64,000 bases of DNA, taken from positions 186,001-250,000 of the forward strand of contig CAVOZC010000016.1 in NCBI GenBank assembly GCA_963700865.1, read 5' to 3'. This document shows positions 1 to 8,818 of the stretch, one piece after another; the stretch's first letter is position 1; every line of letters starts with the position of its first letter. The notes below the pieces were generated by a model, which saw only the letters and a list, made by a program, of their open reading frames with translations, did not search any database and had not been told where the DNA came from. The DNA comes from CAVOGJ01 sp963700865. Lineage in GTDB: Bacteria; Planctomycetota; Planctomycetia; Pirellulales; Pirellulaceae. Both the position numbers and the translations under genes were made by a program.

Positions 1-359
1 GCCAGCTCGTAAGTTTCAGCGACTTCGCGGCACCATCTGCCGGTGCCAATGAAATAGGTCACGCACAGGCTATTCACCAGGACCGTTACGAGCGCTGCCA
101 ACACGCCGCACAGTCCATGCAGCCGCGCCCGCTCCTGTACGAGCCGCAACTGGTCGGTCACCTTCCGCAGCTTTGCCTGCGAATCATCCACGCTGGCCGG
201 GGTGGCGTCGATCGAATTGCGGGCCGCCGCCCATGCCGCTTGGGCCACACGGTACTCCGCCGATACGCCGTTGTAGTCACCTCCCGTCAGACCCAGGTAG
301 AGGTTGAAGCACAGCAGCACCAGCGAGGAGATGGCAAGCCCTAAAAAGACGCGCGTCAT
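1..359 (-). CDS. Hypothetical membrane protein (3' end cut off by the window)
   Basis: The reading frame starts with ATG at 359 and runs off the left edge, so the C-terminus is missing. About 119 residues are visible. There is a hydrophobic N-terminal segment at about residues 5-22, a polar stretch with predicted helical character at about 40-80, and a second hydrophobic segment at about 82-102 that ends near the window edge. This suggests a small membrane protein with two membrane segments and a loop between them. I do not recognise the family. It lies on the same strand as the downstream-reading transporter genes at 458-2243 and may be the last member of that unit. Confidence 0.55.
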   Translation of the reverse strand, partial: MTRVFLGLAISSLVLLCFNLYLGLTGGDYNGVSAEYRVAQAAWAAARNSIDATPASVDDSQAKLRKVTDQLRLVQERARLHGLCGVLAALVTVLVNSLCVTYFIGTGRWCREVAETYEL

Positions 360-457
360 GGGTGCATCTCAGACGATCATCAGCAACGGAAACGAAACAC
401 CGCGGGCGCTTGCGCTCGCGAAGGGAAACTGATGCGAATCGTGGATTCGCGAAAACA

Positions 458-658
458 CTACATCGAGAGCGACCGCGGAGGATGGTATTCGTCTTCCTCG
501 TTTTCCACGGGAGGCAGCGTAAACACGCGGTACAGACAAAAACCGAGCAAGGTAAGAACCGTACCCACGGACAGACACATCACCGTCAAGCCGGCCGCAT
601 TCAGCGTGGTCGGAGGCGGCTGCTCAACCTGAGCTAACAACCAAAAGGTGTCGAGCAT
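458..658 (-). CDS. Small single-span membrane protein, possible NSS transporter small subunit
   Basis: This 66-residue protein starts at the ATG at 658, ten bases after the transporter gene ends. It has one hydrophobic segment at about residues 21-45 and an acidic, proline-containing tail. Some NSS-family transporters (the MetP/MetS type) need a short one-helix partner encoded next to them. The size, single span and tight linkage fit that role, but there is no diagnostic motif, so the partner role is an inference. An upstream in-frame ATG at 733 would overlap the transporter gene and is less likely. Confidence 0.6.
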   Translation of the reverse strand: MLDTFWLLAQVEQPPPTTLNAAGLTVMCLSVGTVLTLLGFCLYRVFTLPPVENEEDEYHPPRSLSM

Positions 659-668
659 GGCAAAATCC

Positions 669-2243
669 TCAGTTGGGCTCCTTGGCGAATGCGGCAGCGA
701 ATCTGCCCTGCTTTTCCCAACGCACGCCGGCAAAATGGATCATCACCAACAGTAGTGCCAGGAACAGGCCGATAAAGGCCACCGAGCGGAACGCCACCGG
801 ATCATTGGTGATTTGGTGAATATAGCCGTAGGTGGTTTCCTGCGTCTCAGGATTGACCTTGTTGGGAAGGTTCTGCACGCAAAACATGATGAAAATGATC
901 CCCAGGTAGAGCGGCACGACGTATTTGAGCATGTATTGGACCAGGCGGGGAATCCGCATCTGCGCCCCGTGATGGGCCTCGATTTCACCCCGCTCGATGC
1001 CGAAGACCCAGCCATAAATGGCGGCTTGAATCATCGCCAGCACATAGATCAAGAACGTACCGATCCAGAAATCAAATGTGTCGAGTGCCTTCAGGCCCTT
1101 GGAGTAATACACCACAAAGGCCGCACCGGCCAGCGACATGATGCCCAGCAACAGGGCCGAGGCGGGCCTCCGCAAACCAAAGCCTTCCTCAAAAAAGGCG
1201 ATGACCGGCTGCAGCATCGAAAGGCTGCTCGTAATCGCCGCCAGAAATAACATGGCAAACCACAAAAAGCCAAATAGTTGCCCGGCCGGCATTTGAGCGA
1301 AGACGTTCGGCAAGGCATTGAAGCCGAGTGAAAAGGTTCCAAATGTGGCGACCGAGGCACCGAGAAATATAAACGCCGCCGGCAGCGTGATCAGGCCCCC
1401 CAGGCAAACTTCGAAAAATTCATTCATGCTGCAGGCCGTCAGGCCACTCAGCACCACGTCGTCCTTCTTGGAAAGATAGCTGGCGTAATTGATGATCACA
1501 CCAAACCCCACCGACAGGCTAAAGAAGATCTGCCCCGACGCGGCGAGCCACGTCTTCGGATCACTCAGGGCCGAAAGATCGGGATTCCACATGAATCCCA
1601 GTCCAGCGCGAACATCCTCGCTATCAAGCGTCAACACGCGAACCAGCACGCACAAGGCGCAGACGATCATCAGGGGAATCGCGAATTTGCAAAACGTCTC
1701 GATGCCGTTCGCCACGCCCCGATAGATCAAGAAGAAATTCAAGACAAACGTGATGACGATGAAGGTCAGGAGCTGCCGGCCTCCGCCGTAGATCCAGCCG
1801 TTCTCCTGATTGCCCACGAAGGCATCAAAGAATTGATTGTAACGCGCCGGATCGCTGCCCAGCATGAGCGTCCCCCGCGCGTAGTGGAACGCATATCCCA
1901 GACACCATGCTTCAATCACGATGTAATACATGTAAATGACGAGCGGGATCAGCAACGCGAAGACGCTCAAGTAGCGAGCCCGCGGTGAGCGGCAAGCCAC
2001 CGCAAAGACGCCGGGCGCCGAGTTGAAACCGCGCGTGCCGGCATAGCGTCCCATCGTCCACTCGGCCCAGCAGAGGGGAATCCCCAGCACCAGCAGCGAG
2101 ATGAAATACGGCAACATGAACGCACCGCCGCCGTTTTGTGCCGCCTGGCCCGGAAAACGTAAAAAATTGCCCAACCCGACGGCCGAACCAGCCACTGCGA
2201 GGATGACGCCAATCCTGGAGCCCCATTGTTCACGCTGCGTCAC
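669..2243 (-). CDS. Sodium-dependent transporter, neurotransmitter:sodium symporter (NSS) family
   Basis: The product (about 524 residues) is a polytopic inner-membrane sodium symporter, probably for an amino acid or related compound. The N-terminal family signature is clear: WGSRIGVILAVAGSAVGLGN followed by FLRFP, then GGGAFMLPY, which form the first helix and the sodium/substrate site. About twelve hydrophobic segments follow, with charged loops between them. I favour the GTG at 2243 as start because GGGGGAGAG lies just upstream; an ATG at 2282 would add 13 untypical residues. The small membrane gene at 458-658 follows on the same strand. The substrate cannot be read from the sequence. It is transcribed divergently from the suf regulator region. 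Confidence 0.9.
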   Translation of the reverse strand: MTQREQWGSRIGVILAVAGSAVGLGNFLRFPGQAAQNGGGAFMLPYFISLLVLGIPLCWAEWTMGRYAGTRGFNSAPGVFAVACRSPRARYLSVFALLIPLVIYMYYIVIEAWCLGYAFHYARGTLMLGSDPARYNQFFDAFVGNQENGWIYGGGRQLLTFIVITFVLNFFLIYRGVANGIETFCKFAIPLMIVCALCVLVRVLTLDSEDVRAGLGFMWNPDLSALSDPKTWLAASGQIFFSLSVGFGVIINYASYLSKKDDVVLSGLTACSMNEFFEVCLGGLITLPAAFIFLGASVATFGTFSLGFNALPNVFAQMPAGQLFGFLWFAMLFLAAITSSLSMLQPVIAFFEEGFGLRRPASALLLGIMSLAGAAFVVYYSKGLKALDTFDFWIGTFLIYVLAMIQAAIYGWVFGIERGEIEAHHGAQMRIPRLVQYMLKYVVPLYLGIIFIMFCVQNLPNKVNPETQETTYGYIHQITNDPVAFRSVAFIGLFLALLLVMIHFAGVRWEKQGRFAAAFAKEPN

Positions 2244-2419
2244 TCGATCTCTCCCCCTGATGAGCTCTCGGAAAGGGCCCACTATAACACCGGTCCTCCG
2301 AGGGGCCTATCCGCAGCGCCGCACGTCCCAACCGCTCGAAACGCCCCCCTGATCGACAACCGCTCTCGGTTCCGGATAGGACGGTGGCTCTGGCCAGCGG
2401 GTATTTTTAACATCTCGGG

Positions 2420-2447
2420 TTGTCAAAAATACTGGCGGCGATAGAAT
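2420..2447 (+). promoter_or_regulatory. Candidate sigma70 promoter of the sufR-suf operon
   Basis: TTGTCA at 2420-2425 and TAGAAT at 2442-2447 are separated by 16 bases, a good match to the housekeeping consensus. It sits about 58 bases before the SufR-like start codon at 2505 and is the best promoter seen upstream of the Fe-S assembly operon. A SufR-type repressor would be expected to bind here. I see no clear palindrome overlapping it. Confidence 0.5.
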
Positions 2448-2504
2448 AAGTCGGACGAATTACGTGCTGGGATCGCCCGGCAGCCAAGCGGAAGGATCAG
2501 CCAC

Positions 2505-3144
2505 ATGTCTCGGACCGAAGCCCCGGAAACCAGCTCTGACGAGGGTCTGATGGACCTGTTGCGGCGCGAACCGGCGCTGCGGATCGCTGATCTGTCGCGC
2601 AGGATGGGCGTCACGGCAACCGCCGTCCGGCAGCGGTTGACGCGGCTGATGGGGGCGGGTCTGGTCGAGCGGGAGGCCAAAACAGCAGGCCGCGGTCGCC
2701 CCAGTCATCGCTACCGGCTTACCGAGAAGGGGCGTGCTCAATCGGGAAGTAACGTAGGCGATCTCGCGGTGGCTCTCTGGCAGGAGGTGCGGCTCCATCA
2801 AGGACGTCGAGGTGCGACGCGGACTCCTGCAGCGAATTTCCCGGCGGCTTGCCGAGGCATATGGAGGGCGGATCGAGGGGGTGACGCCGCGGCAGCGAAT
2901 GCAATCGATCGCCACACTGCTTTCCGAAAAAGAGATCCCCTTCGAGGTCCGGAATCTGCAGAAGGATCACGAGCAACTACCGGTCCTCACGGCACTGGCT
3001 TGCCCGTATACTGAGATCGCAAATATGGACCGTACCATTTGCTCCATGGAGAAAATGCTGTTCGCGGAACTTGTCGGACATGGGCTGGTACTCAGCCAAT
3101 GCCGATTGGATGGCGAAACATGCTGTACGTTTGAGTTGAATTGA
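2505..3144 (+). CDS. sufR: SufR-like iron-sulfur-sensing transcriptional regulator (frame break at about 2793)
   Basis: The N-terminal part (about residues 1-96) holds a winged helix-turn-helix with an ArsR/MarR-like recognition region (MGVTATAVRQRL), followed by GRGRPSHRYRLTEKG. The C-terminal part is in a second frame from about 2794 and carries the cysteines expected of the SufR family: ACPYTE, TICSME and a final GETCCTF. In known SufR proteins such cysteines hold a [4Fe-4S] cluster and the protein represses the suf operon. Removing one base at about 2793 joins both halves into one protein of about 212 residues with normal family layout. The break may be a sequencing error; a real mutation would leave the operon without this repressor. 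It is the first gene of the suf operon. Confidence 0.8.
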
Positions 3145-3279
3145 GTCTGGGGGGCCGGCGGCCTTCGGGCCAGTCGGATGCCCGCGACCGGGTGGCTGGG
3201 CGTTCAACGGTCGATGTTGAGCGGTGGATGAATAACCGGAATTGCCCGGTGGAATGACTTCAGAACATGGGAACGAAGG

Positions 3280-3888
3280 ATGACACAACCTTGGATTGAG
3301 GGTCGGTTTGAAGAGAACGTGATTACGACCACGGTCGAGCAAGCGATCAACTGGGCTCGACAGTCAAGCATTTGGCCAATGACGTTCGGGCTGGCTTGCT
3401 GTGCGATTGAGATGATGGCGGCGGGAGCAAGCCGCTACGACTTGGATCGCTTTGGCGCTGGCGCTTTTCGAGCGACTCCGCGTCAAGCCGACCTGATGAT
3501 CGTGGCTGGCACGGTGACGTACAAGATGGCCAGTCGCGTGCGGCGACTTTATAACCTCATGCCGGATCCCAAGTACGTGATTGCCATGGGAGCTTGTACC
3601 GTCGGGGGCGGGCCCTATTTCAAGTGGGGTTACCACGTGGTCAAGGGGGTCGATCTGGTGGTGCCTGTGGATGTGTACGTGCCCGGTTGCCCGCCGCGGC
3701 CCGAATCGCTGCTGGAAGGACTGATGCGCATCCAGGATAAGATTAAGGGTCACAAGATCGGGCATCGGCCCGGTTCGGCGCCTGGTGTCAAGCTCGACGA
3801 CGAGTTGCCAATTCCCCATCATTCCGGTTTCGTTAGTGCCCCCGCGGATCAGGAGCCACTCTTGGATCATCAAAAGATCACCGGCTGA
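3280..3888 (+). CDS. nuoB: NADH-quinone oxidoreductase subunit B (NuoB), isolated copy
   Basis: This 202-residue protein matches the NuoB/PSST subunit of respiratory complex I, which holds cluster N2 next to the quinone site. Diagnostic parts are FGLACCAIEMM (the paired cysteines), ATPRQADLMIVAGTVTYKM, AMGACTVGGGPYF and DVYVPGCPPRPESL; these supply the four cluster ligands. The C-terminus is about 30 residues longer than the core. It stands between the SufR-like gene and sufC with no nuoA, nuoC or nuoD nearby. Placement inside the suf operon suggests co-regulation of an Fe-S protein with the assembly machinery, or use of this subunit outside a standard nuo operon. The family assignment is firm; the reason for the location is unknown. 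Confidence 0.9.
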   Translation: MTQPWIEGRFEENVITTTVEQAINWARQSSIWPMTFGLACCAIEMMAAGASRYDLDRFGAGAFRATPRQADLMIVAGTVTYKMASRVRRLYNLMPDPKYVIAMGACTVGGGPYFKWGYHVVKGVDLVVPVDVYVPGCPPRPESLLEGLMRIQDKIKGHKIGHRPGSAPGVKLDDELPIPHHSGFVSAPADQEPLLDHQKITG

Positions 3889-3986
3889 TTGCCGCCGGCA
3901 CCCATAGCGGCCGTTGTGTCGCGTCGGTTATTCCATCGCGGAGTCGCAAGGCGGCCCGCAATTTACAGGAGCGAAGCGGAAGCGAT

Positions 3987-4820
3987 ATGTCAGACACACT
4001 CAAGATTATCGACCTGCACGTCGCGGTAGACGGCATGCCCATTCTGCGTGGCGTGAATCTCAGCATGAAGCGGGGAGAGACGCACGCCTTGATGGGTCCC
4101 AACGGCTCGGGAAAGAGTACGCTCGGTCTGGCGATCATGGGCCATCCCGGTTACGAGGTCACGGAGGGACGCATCGAATTGAACGGCGAAAACATCGTCG
4201 AAATGGGGCCGGACGAGCGGGCTCGCAAGGGCATCTTCATGGCCTTCCAGCGGCCGGTCGCCATCCCAGGCGTTAAAATGGCCGATTTTCTGCGGCACGC
4301 CACCACCAATGTGCGAAACCCCGACCGTAAGGAAGGCGAGGACTTGATCCCCATGCGTGAATTCCGCAAGGAACTGCGCGAGCGGATGCAGCAGCTAAGG
4401 ATGGATGAGCAATTTGCTCGCCGTTATGTCAACGAAGGTTTTTCCGGCGGCGAAATGAAGCGTGCGGAGATTCTCCAGTTGGCCATGCTACAACCCAAGT
4501 TTGCGATTCTGGACGAGACCGACAGCGGGTTGGATGCCGATGCCGTGCGTCTGGCGAGTCAGAGTATTGCCGAGATTGGCGGCGAGAAGATGGGATTATT
4601 AATCATCACGCATCACGACAAATTGCTTGAGCACAATCCACCCCAGTACACGCATGTCATGCTGGGAGGCCGCATTGTCGAGACAGGAGGCGTCGAGCTG
4701 GCGAATGAGTTGCACACGCAGGGCTACGATCGTGTTCGCGCGGACTATCCGGATGCCGAAGCGGACAATCGGGCCATGCTGGATCAAGAAGAATCACCAG
4801 TGGCGACGGCTGAGACGTAG
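3987..4820 (+). CDS. sufC: Fe-S cluster assembly ATPase SufC
   Basis: SufC is the ABC-type ATPase of the SufBCD scaffold, which builds Fe-S clusters in the cytoplasm. The 277-residue product has Walker A GPNGSGKST (about residues 36-44), the SufC-type signature FSGGEMKRAEI, Walker B FAILDETDSGLD and the switch histidine in LIITHHDKLL. These are the features that separate SufC from transporter ATPases. The C-terminus is slightly longer than usual and acidic. The start at 3987 is preceded by AGGAGCGAAGCGGA. It is followed by sufB after 62 bases, in the common order C-B-D. Confidence 0.96.
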   Translation: MSDTLKIIDLHVAVDGMPILRGVNLSMKRGETHALMGPNGSGKSTLGLAIMGHPGYEVTEGRIELNGENIVEMGPDERARKGIFMAFQRPVAIPGVKMADFLRHATTNVRNPDRKEGEDLIPMREFRKELRERMQQLRMDEQFARRYVNEGFSGGEMKRAEILQLAMLQPKFAILDETDSGLDADAVRLASQSIAEIGGEKMGLLIITHHDKLLEHNPPQYTHVMLGGRIVETGGVELANELHTQGYDRVRADYPDAEADNRAMLDQEESPVATAET

Positions 4821-4882
4821 TCGATGAGGACGGGACGTTATCGGTACGCGAAGCAACGCACGACTTTAAGAAAAGAGATACC

Positions 4883-6298
4883 ATGGCAACGGACGTGACA
4901 ACTACCACGCCATCGGAAGAGATTGGCGAGATCAATAAGTACAATTTTCGCACCGAAACCACGGGTGTCTTCAAGGCCCGCAAGGGTTTGGATGCGGAAA
5001 TTGTTAACCAGATCGTGGATTTGAAAGGCGAGCCGGACTGGATGCGCGAGTTTCGCTTGCGCAGTCTCGAGATTTTTGAATCCAAGCCGATGCCCAAATG
5101 GGGCGGCGACATCAGCTTGGATTTTCAGGACGTATATTACTATCTCAAGCCGACGGATCATCAAGGCAAAACCTGGGACGACGTGCCCAAGGAGATCAAA
5201 GATACCTTCGAACGACTCGGCATTCCCGAGGCCGAGCGAAAGTTTCTGGCGGGCGTAAAGGCTCAATTCGAGAGCGAGGTCGTCTACGGTTCGCTCCAGG
5301 AAGACTTGGCGAAGAAGGGAGTTATCTTTACGGATACCGACACGGCCGTACGCGAGCATCCCGAGTTGCTGCGCGAATATTTTGCCACCGTGATTCCCCC
5401 TGAGGACAATAAATTCGCCGCCCTCAACTCGGCCGTCTGGTCGGGTGGCTCGTTTATTTACGTTCCCCCCGGGGTGAAAATCGAGTTTCCCCTGCAGGCC
5501 TACTTCCGCATCAATGCTGAAAGCATGGGCCAATTCGAACGGACGCTCATCATCGTCGACGAGGGAGCTCAGGTGCATTACGTCGAAGGCTGTACAGCCC
5601 CGATGTACAGCACGGAGAGTCTCCATTCGGCCGTTGTCGAGGTCATTGTGAAGCGCGGCGCCCGCTGCCGCTACACGACCATTCAAAACTGGGCGAACAA
5701 TATCTACAACTTGGTGACGAAGCGGGCAATGGCGTACCGAGACGCCACGATGGAGTGGGTCGACGGCAATTTGGGCAGCCGCCTGACGATGAAGTATCCG
5801 GCCGTCTACATGATGGAACCGGGGGCTCGGGGAGAGATCCTTTCGATCGCCTTTTCATCCGCCGGCCAGCATCAGGACGCGGGTGCCAAGTTGGTTCACT
5901 GTGCGCCCAACACCACCGGGCAGATTATCTCTAAATCGATTTCGAAGAACGGCGGCCGCAGCAGCTATCGGGGGCTCGTTAAAGTCGAAAAAGGAGCCGT
6001 CAATTCGAAATGTAATGTGGTTTGCGACGCGCTAATTCTCGATCCCGAGAGCCGCAGCGATACCTATCCGTACATCGAAATTTCCGAGCAGGATGTGTCG
6101 GTGGGTCACGAAGCGAGCGTCTCACGGATCGGCGAAGAACAGATGTTCTATCTGCTCAGCCGCGGTCTCAGTGAAGCCGAAGCAAGCACCATGATTGTCA
6201 ACGGCTTTATCGAACCACTGGTGAAGGAGTTGCCGATGGAGTACGCCGTCGAAATGAATCGCTTAATCCAACTGCAGATGGAAGGCTCCGTGGGATAA
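4883..6298 (+). CDS. sufB: Fe-S cluster assembly scaffold protein SufB
   Basis: SufB is the main scaffold subunit on which sulfide and iron are assembled before transfer to target proteins. The 471-residue length is normal. Recognisable parts are the N-terminal YNFRTETTGVFKARKGL segment, the central beta-helix with FIYVPPGVKIEFPLQAYFRI and EGCTAPMYSTESLHSAVVEV, and the C-terminal region with SVGHEASVSRIGEEQMFYL (the conserved histidine of the SufD-contact region). It belongs with sufC upstream and sufD downstream. No cysteine desulfurase (sufS) or sufE/sufU is in this cluster, so sulfur must come from genes elsewhere. Confidence 0.97.
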   Translation: MATDVTTTTPSEEIGEINKYNFRTETTGVFKARKGLDAEIVNQIVDLKGEPDWMREFRLRSLEIFESKPMPKWGGDISLDFQDVYYYLKPTDHQGKTWDDVPKEIKDTFERLGIPEAERKFLAGVKAQFESEVVYGSLQEDLAKKGVIFTDTDTAVREHPELLREYFATVIPPEDNKFAALNSAVWSGGSFIYVPPGVKIEFPLQAYFRINAESMGQFERTLIIVDEGAQVHYVEGCTAPMYSTESLHSAVVEVIVKRGARCRYTTIQNWANNIYNLVTKRAMAYRDATMEWVDGNLGSRLTMKYPAVYMMEPGARGEILSIAFSSAGQHQDAGAKLVHCAPNTTGQIISKSISKNGGRSSYRGLVKVEKGAVNSKCNVVCDALILDPESRSDTYPYIEISEQDVSVGHEASVSRIGEEQMFYLLSRGLSEAEASTMIVNGFIEPLVKELPMEYAVEMNRLIQLQMEGSVG

Positions 6299-6379
6299 AC
6301 CTTTCCCGAACCGTGCTCCCTACCGACTGCTGACTGACTTTTTCGCCTCCCCAGAGCGGCGACGGACGAGTAAACACTT

Positions 6380-7684
6380 ATGACCGAATCAACGATGGCG
6401 CCCTCGTTTACGGAAGAGGCATTCCGCAATTTCTTGCAGGCTCGGAACGAGCCCGCGTGGCTGACCGAACGGCGGCAGGAGGCGTGGGCGAATTTCCAGA
6501 CGATGAACTGGCCGGGACGGCGCGAGGAAGAGTGGATCCGCACCGACATTCGGCTCTTCAAACTCGATAAATTCGGGCTGCCGATCGGTCCGACCCCGGC
6601 GGGACCATACGAACCTTTGCTGGCTTCAGGCGTGGCGCTCGGAGGCTGGTCCACGTCGGCCGGCGGTTCCCGCTTTGAGTTGGCCGACAAGTGGAAGGCG
6701 AAAGGCGTCTATTACGGTAGCCTGGAACAAGCGGCGAGCGAGCGGGAAGAAGTGGTGCGCGAGTATCTCCTCACCAAAGCCGTCAACCCCGCCTGCGACC
6801 GGTTCGCCGCCCTGCACGCGGCCTGTTGGTCCGGGGGACATTTTTTACACGTTCCCAAGGGTGTGGTGGTCGATGAGCCATTGCACGCGTTGTCCGCGAT
6901 GCAGGATGGAGACACCGATCTGGGTCACATCCTGGTTGTGATCGATGACGACGCCGAGGCCACGCTGATGACCGAGACCGCAAGTGACCGACCCACTTCG
7001 GGTGGATTTCACTGCGGAGCGATCGAGCTGTTTGTGAAAGATCGTGCGCGGCTTCGATTCGTGAACCTGCAAAATTGGGGCGATCAGGTTTGGCACTTCG
7101 CACACCAGAAGGCTATCGTGGGCAAAGATGCGTCGCTGCAATGGACGGTCGCCGCGATTGGAGCGCGTCTGGCCAAGGTCAACCAGCACGTGGACCTGGC
7201 CGGTGCGGGTGCGGAATCGCAGGTCAACGGAGTCATGTTCACGGAAGGACGGCAACATCTGTCCTACAACACCTTGCAGCACCACCAGGCGCCGCACTGC
7301 CGGAGTGATTTCCTGTACAAGGCCGCTCTGCAGGATCAATCGCGCACCGTATGGCGGGGCATGATCAAGGTCGATCCCAAGGCGCAGAAAACCAATGGCT
7401 ATCAGCGGAACGATAATCTACTCCTCTCCCACACCGCGCGAGCGGATTCGATCCCGGGCTTGGAAATCGAAGCGGACGATGTTCGCTGTACGCACGGATC
7501 GACCTCCGGGCGGGTGGATGAAGAACTGATCTTCTATGCCCAATATCGTGGATTCACCCGCCAGGAGGCGATTCGCTTGATCGTCACCGGTTTCTTCCAG
7601 CAGATCTTCGATCGGATCACGATCGACAGCGTGCGCGACGCCCTGGGGCTGGCCATCGCGCGGCGTGTTCGCGATTATGAATAA
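6380..7684 (+). CDS. sufD: Fe-S cluster assembly protein SufD
   Basis: SufD pairs with SufB in the SufBC2D scaffold and is needed for iron entry. The 434-residue product has a helical N-terminus with WLTERRQEAWANFQTMNWPG, a beta-helix core, and the C-terminal ADDVRCTHGSTSGRVDEEL segment that matches the SufB/SufD signature including the conserved histidine. It lies 81 bases after sufB. The gene is intact. No strong ribosome binding site is visible before the ATG at 6380, so it may depend on translation of sufB. Confidence 0.95.
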   Translation: MTESTMAPSFTEEAFRNFLQARNEPAWLTERRQEAWANFQTMNWPGRREEEWIRTDIRLFKLDKFGLPIGPTPAGPYEPLLASGVALGGWSTSAGGSRFELADKWKAKGVYYGSLEQAASEREEVVREYLLTKAVNPACDRFAALHAACWSGGHFLHVPKGVVVDEPLHALSAMQDGDTDLGHILVVIDDDAEATLMTETASDRPTSGGFHCGAIELFVKDRARLRFVNLQNWGDQVWHFAHQKAIVGKDASLQWTVAAIGARLAKVNQHVDLAGAGAESQVNGVMFTEGRQHLSYNTLQHHQAPHCRSDFLYKAALQDQSRTVWRGMIKVDPKAQKTNGYQRNDNLLLSHTARADSIPGLEIEADDVRCTHGSTSGRVDEELIFYAQYRGFTRQEAIRLIVTGFFQQIFDRITIDSVRDALGLAIARRVRDYE

Positions 7685-7788
7685 TCGCCGCGACGGGCCG
7701 GCTGATTTATTCTCGGCCGCACCCCCTGCCCTCGGCGGCGACGCCAGCAGGTGGCTGGTTCCGCGGTATCGCTTGAGGAGAAACGACG

Positions 7789-8466
7789 ATGGCTGAATTC
7801 AAAAAAGTCGCGACACTGGACCAACTGCCCGATCCGGGCAAGCTGCTGGTCGACGTGGACGATCAACTGGTAGTCGTGTTCCACGTGGACGGTCGAGTTT
7901 ATTGCCTGGAAGATGTCTGCACGCATGACGGGGGAACTTTGGGGGAAGGCCAGCTGACGGGTTACGAAATTGCCTGTCCACGTCACGGCGCCAAGTTTGA
8001 TATCCGGTCGGGCAAGGCGCTGACGATGCCGGCGACCGAGGATACGCGCGCCTACGAGGCAAAGATCGACGGTCAGGATGTGCTCGTGCGTTTGCTCAGC
8101 CCCGATGACTCGACGCGACCGGCGACGAGCGTTGCGAATGAATTGCCCGGCACGCTCTCCGAGGATCGCGTCCGAGAGGAACTGAAGAAGGTGATCGACC
8201 CCGAATTGTTCGTGAACATCGTAGATTTGGGACTCATCTATGTGGTCGATCCGACGCTCCGCGAAGACGGCAAGTACGACGTGCTCATTGAGATGACCAT
8301 GACCAGTCCGGCTTGTCCCGCAGGTCCGCAACTGATCGCCAATAGCAAGAATGTGGTGAGTCAGTTGGACGAAGTGGAGGGTGTTGAGGTCCGCATTGTG
8401 ATGGACCCTCCTTGGACACCGGACAAGATGACCGAAGATGCCCGGGATCAACTGGGTATTTTTTGA
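7789..8466 (+). CDS. Fusion of a Rieske [2Fe-2S] domain with a SufT/MIP18-type (DUF59) domain
   Basis: Residues about 1-100 form a Rieske-type ferredoxin domain with ligand motif CTHDGG followed by CPRHGAKFD, spaced as in NirD/BphF-like ferredoxins. Residues about 120-225 form a MIP18/SufT domain: VIDPELFVNIVDLGLIY and MTSPACPAGPQL, with the conserved cysteine. SufT-like proteins act in maturation or repair of Fe-S proteins, so the C-terminal half fits the suf operon. The Rieske half could supply electrons or deliver a cluster. The fusion is read without a break. It is the last gene of the operon, 104 bases after sufD. The domain calls are firm; the joint role is inferred. Confidence 0.9.
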   Translation: MAEFKKVATLDQLPDPGKLLVDVDDQLVVVFHVDGRVYCLEDVCTHDGGTLGEGQLTGYEIACPRHGAKFDIRSGKALTMPATEDTRAYEAKIDGQDVLVRLLSPDDSTRPATSVANELPGTLSEDRVREELKKVIDPELFVNIVDLGLIYVVDPTLREDGKYDVLIEMTMTSPACPAGPQLIANSKNVVSQLDEVEGVEVRIVMDPPWTPDKMTEDARDQLGIF

Positions 8467-8540
8467 CCATCGTCGCTGATCCGCGATCAGTTGTTGGATT
8501 CTTGTCCCCTCGTCACGTTGTTTGTCAAGTCTGTTGGGGA

Positions 8541-8558
8541 TCGTGGAGGGTTCCACGA
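8541..8558 (+). other. Short hairpin after the suf operon, within the 8467-8818 intergenic stretch
   Basis: TCGTGGA and TCCACGA form a 7-bp stem with a four-base loop about 75 bases after the suf operon. There is no T-run after it, so I do not call it an intrinsic terminator. Apart from the promoter at 8706-8735, I see nothing else in the 352 bases between 8467 and 8818. Confidence 0.25.
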
Positions 8559-8705
8559 CACGGGGGCTTGGCGATCCCGGGTGTCGCGGCTGGCTGCTAG
8601 CGGTGGGCCGAGGCCTGGCGGACCATATTTTCGTGCGGCAAACAGGAATGAGGGCGGAACGACCGGTGGCTGCGGCCGATTCTCGGGCAAAAAAACCAGA
8701 AAAAC

Positions 8706-8735
8706 TTGACGTTTTTTCGCCGTGAAAAGTAGACT
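8706..8735 (+). promoter_or_regulatory. Candidate sigma70 promoter for the hypothetical gene at 8819
   Basis: TTGACG at 8706-8711 and TAGACT at 8730-8735 are 18 bases apart. The start codon at 8819 follows after about 84 bases, with AAGGAG as ribosome binding site. Confidence 0.45.
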
Positions 8736-8818
8736 GGGGTGGAGGACATGTGGTCCTCGGTCGCCCGCGGGCGGCGCAAGGCTTCTTCGCACAAGCACGG
8801 GCGCAAGGAGTTTACGGC

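Noticed and set aside
2793..2793. Programmed frameshifting in the SufR-like gene
   Set aside because: There is no clear slippery sequence with a stimulatory structure at the break, and similar breaks occur in many unrelated genes of the window, so an indel error is more likely.
4838..5686. A long open frame on the minus strand (about 280 codons) opposite sufB
   Set aside because: It lies entirely within sufB, whose protein is strongly conserved, and the antisense translation has no recognisable domain. Long antisense frames are common in G+C-rich coding DNA.
7675..8556. A minus-strand open frame of about 290 codons opposite the Rieske-SufT gene
   Set aside because: It is antisense to a clear two-domain protein and its translation resembles nothing known.
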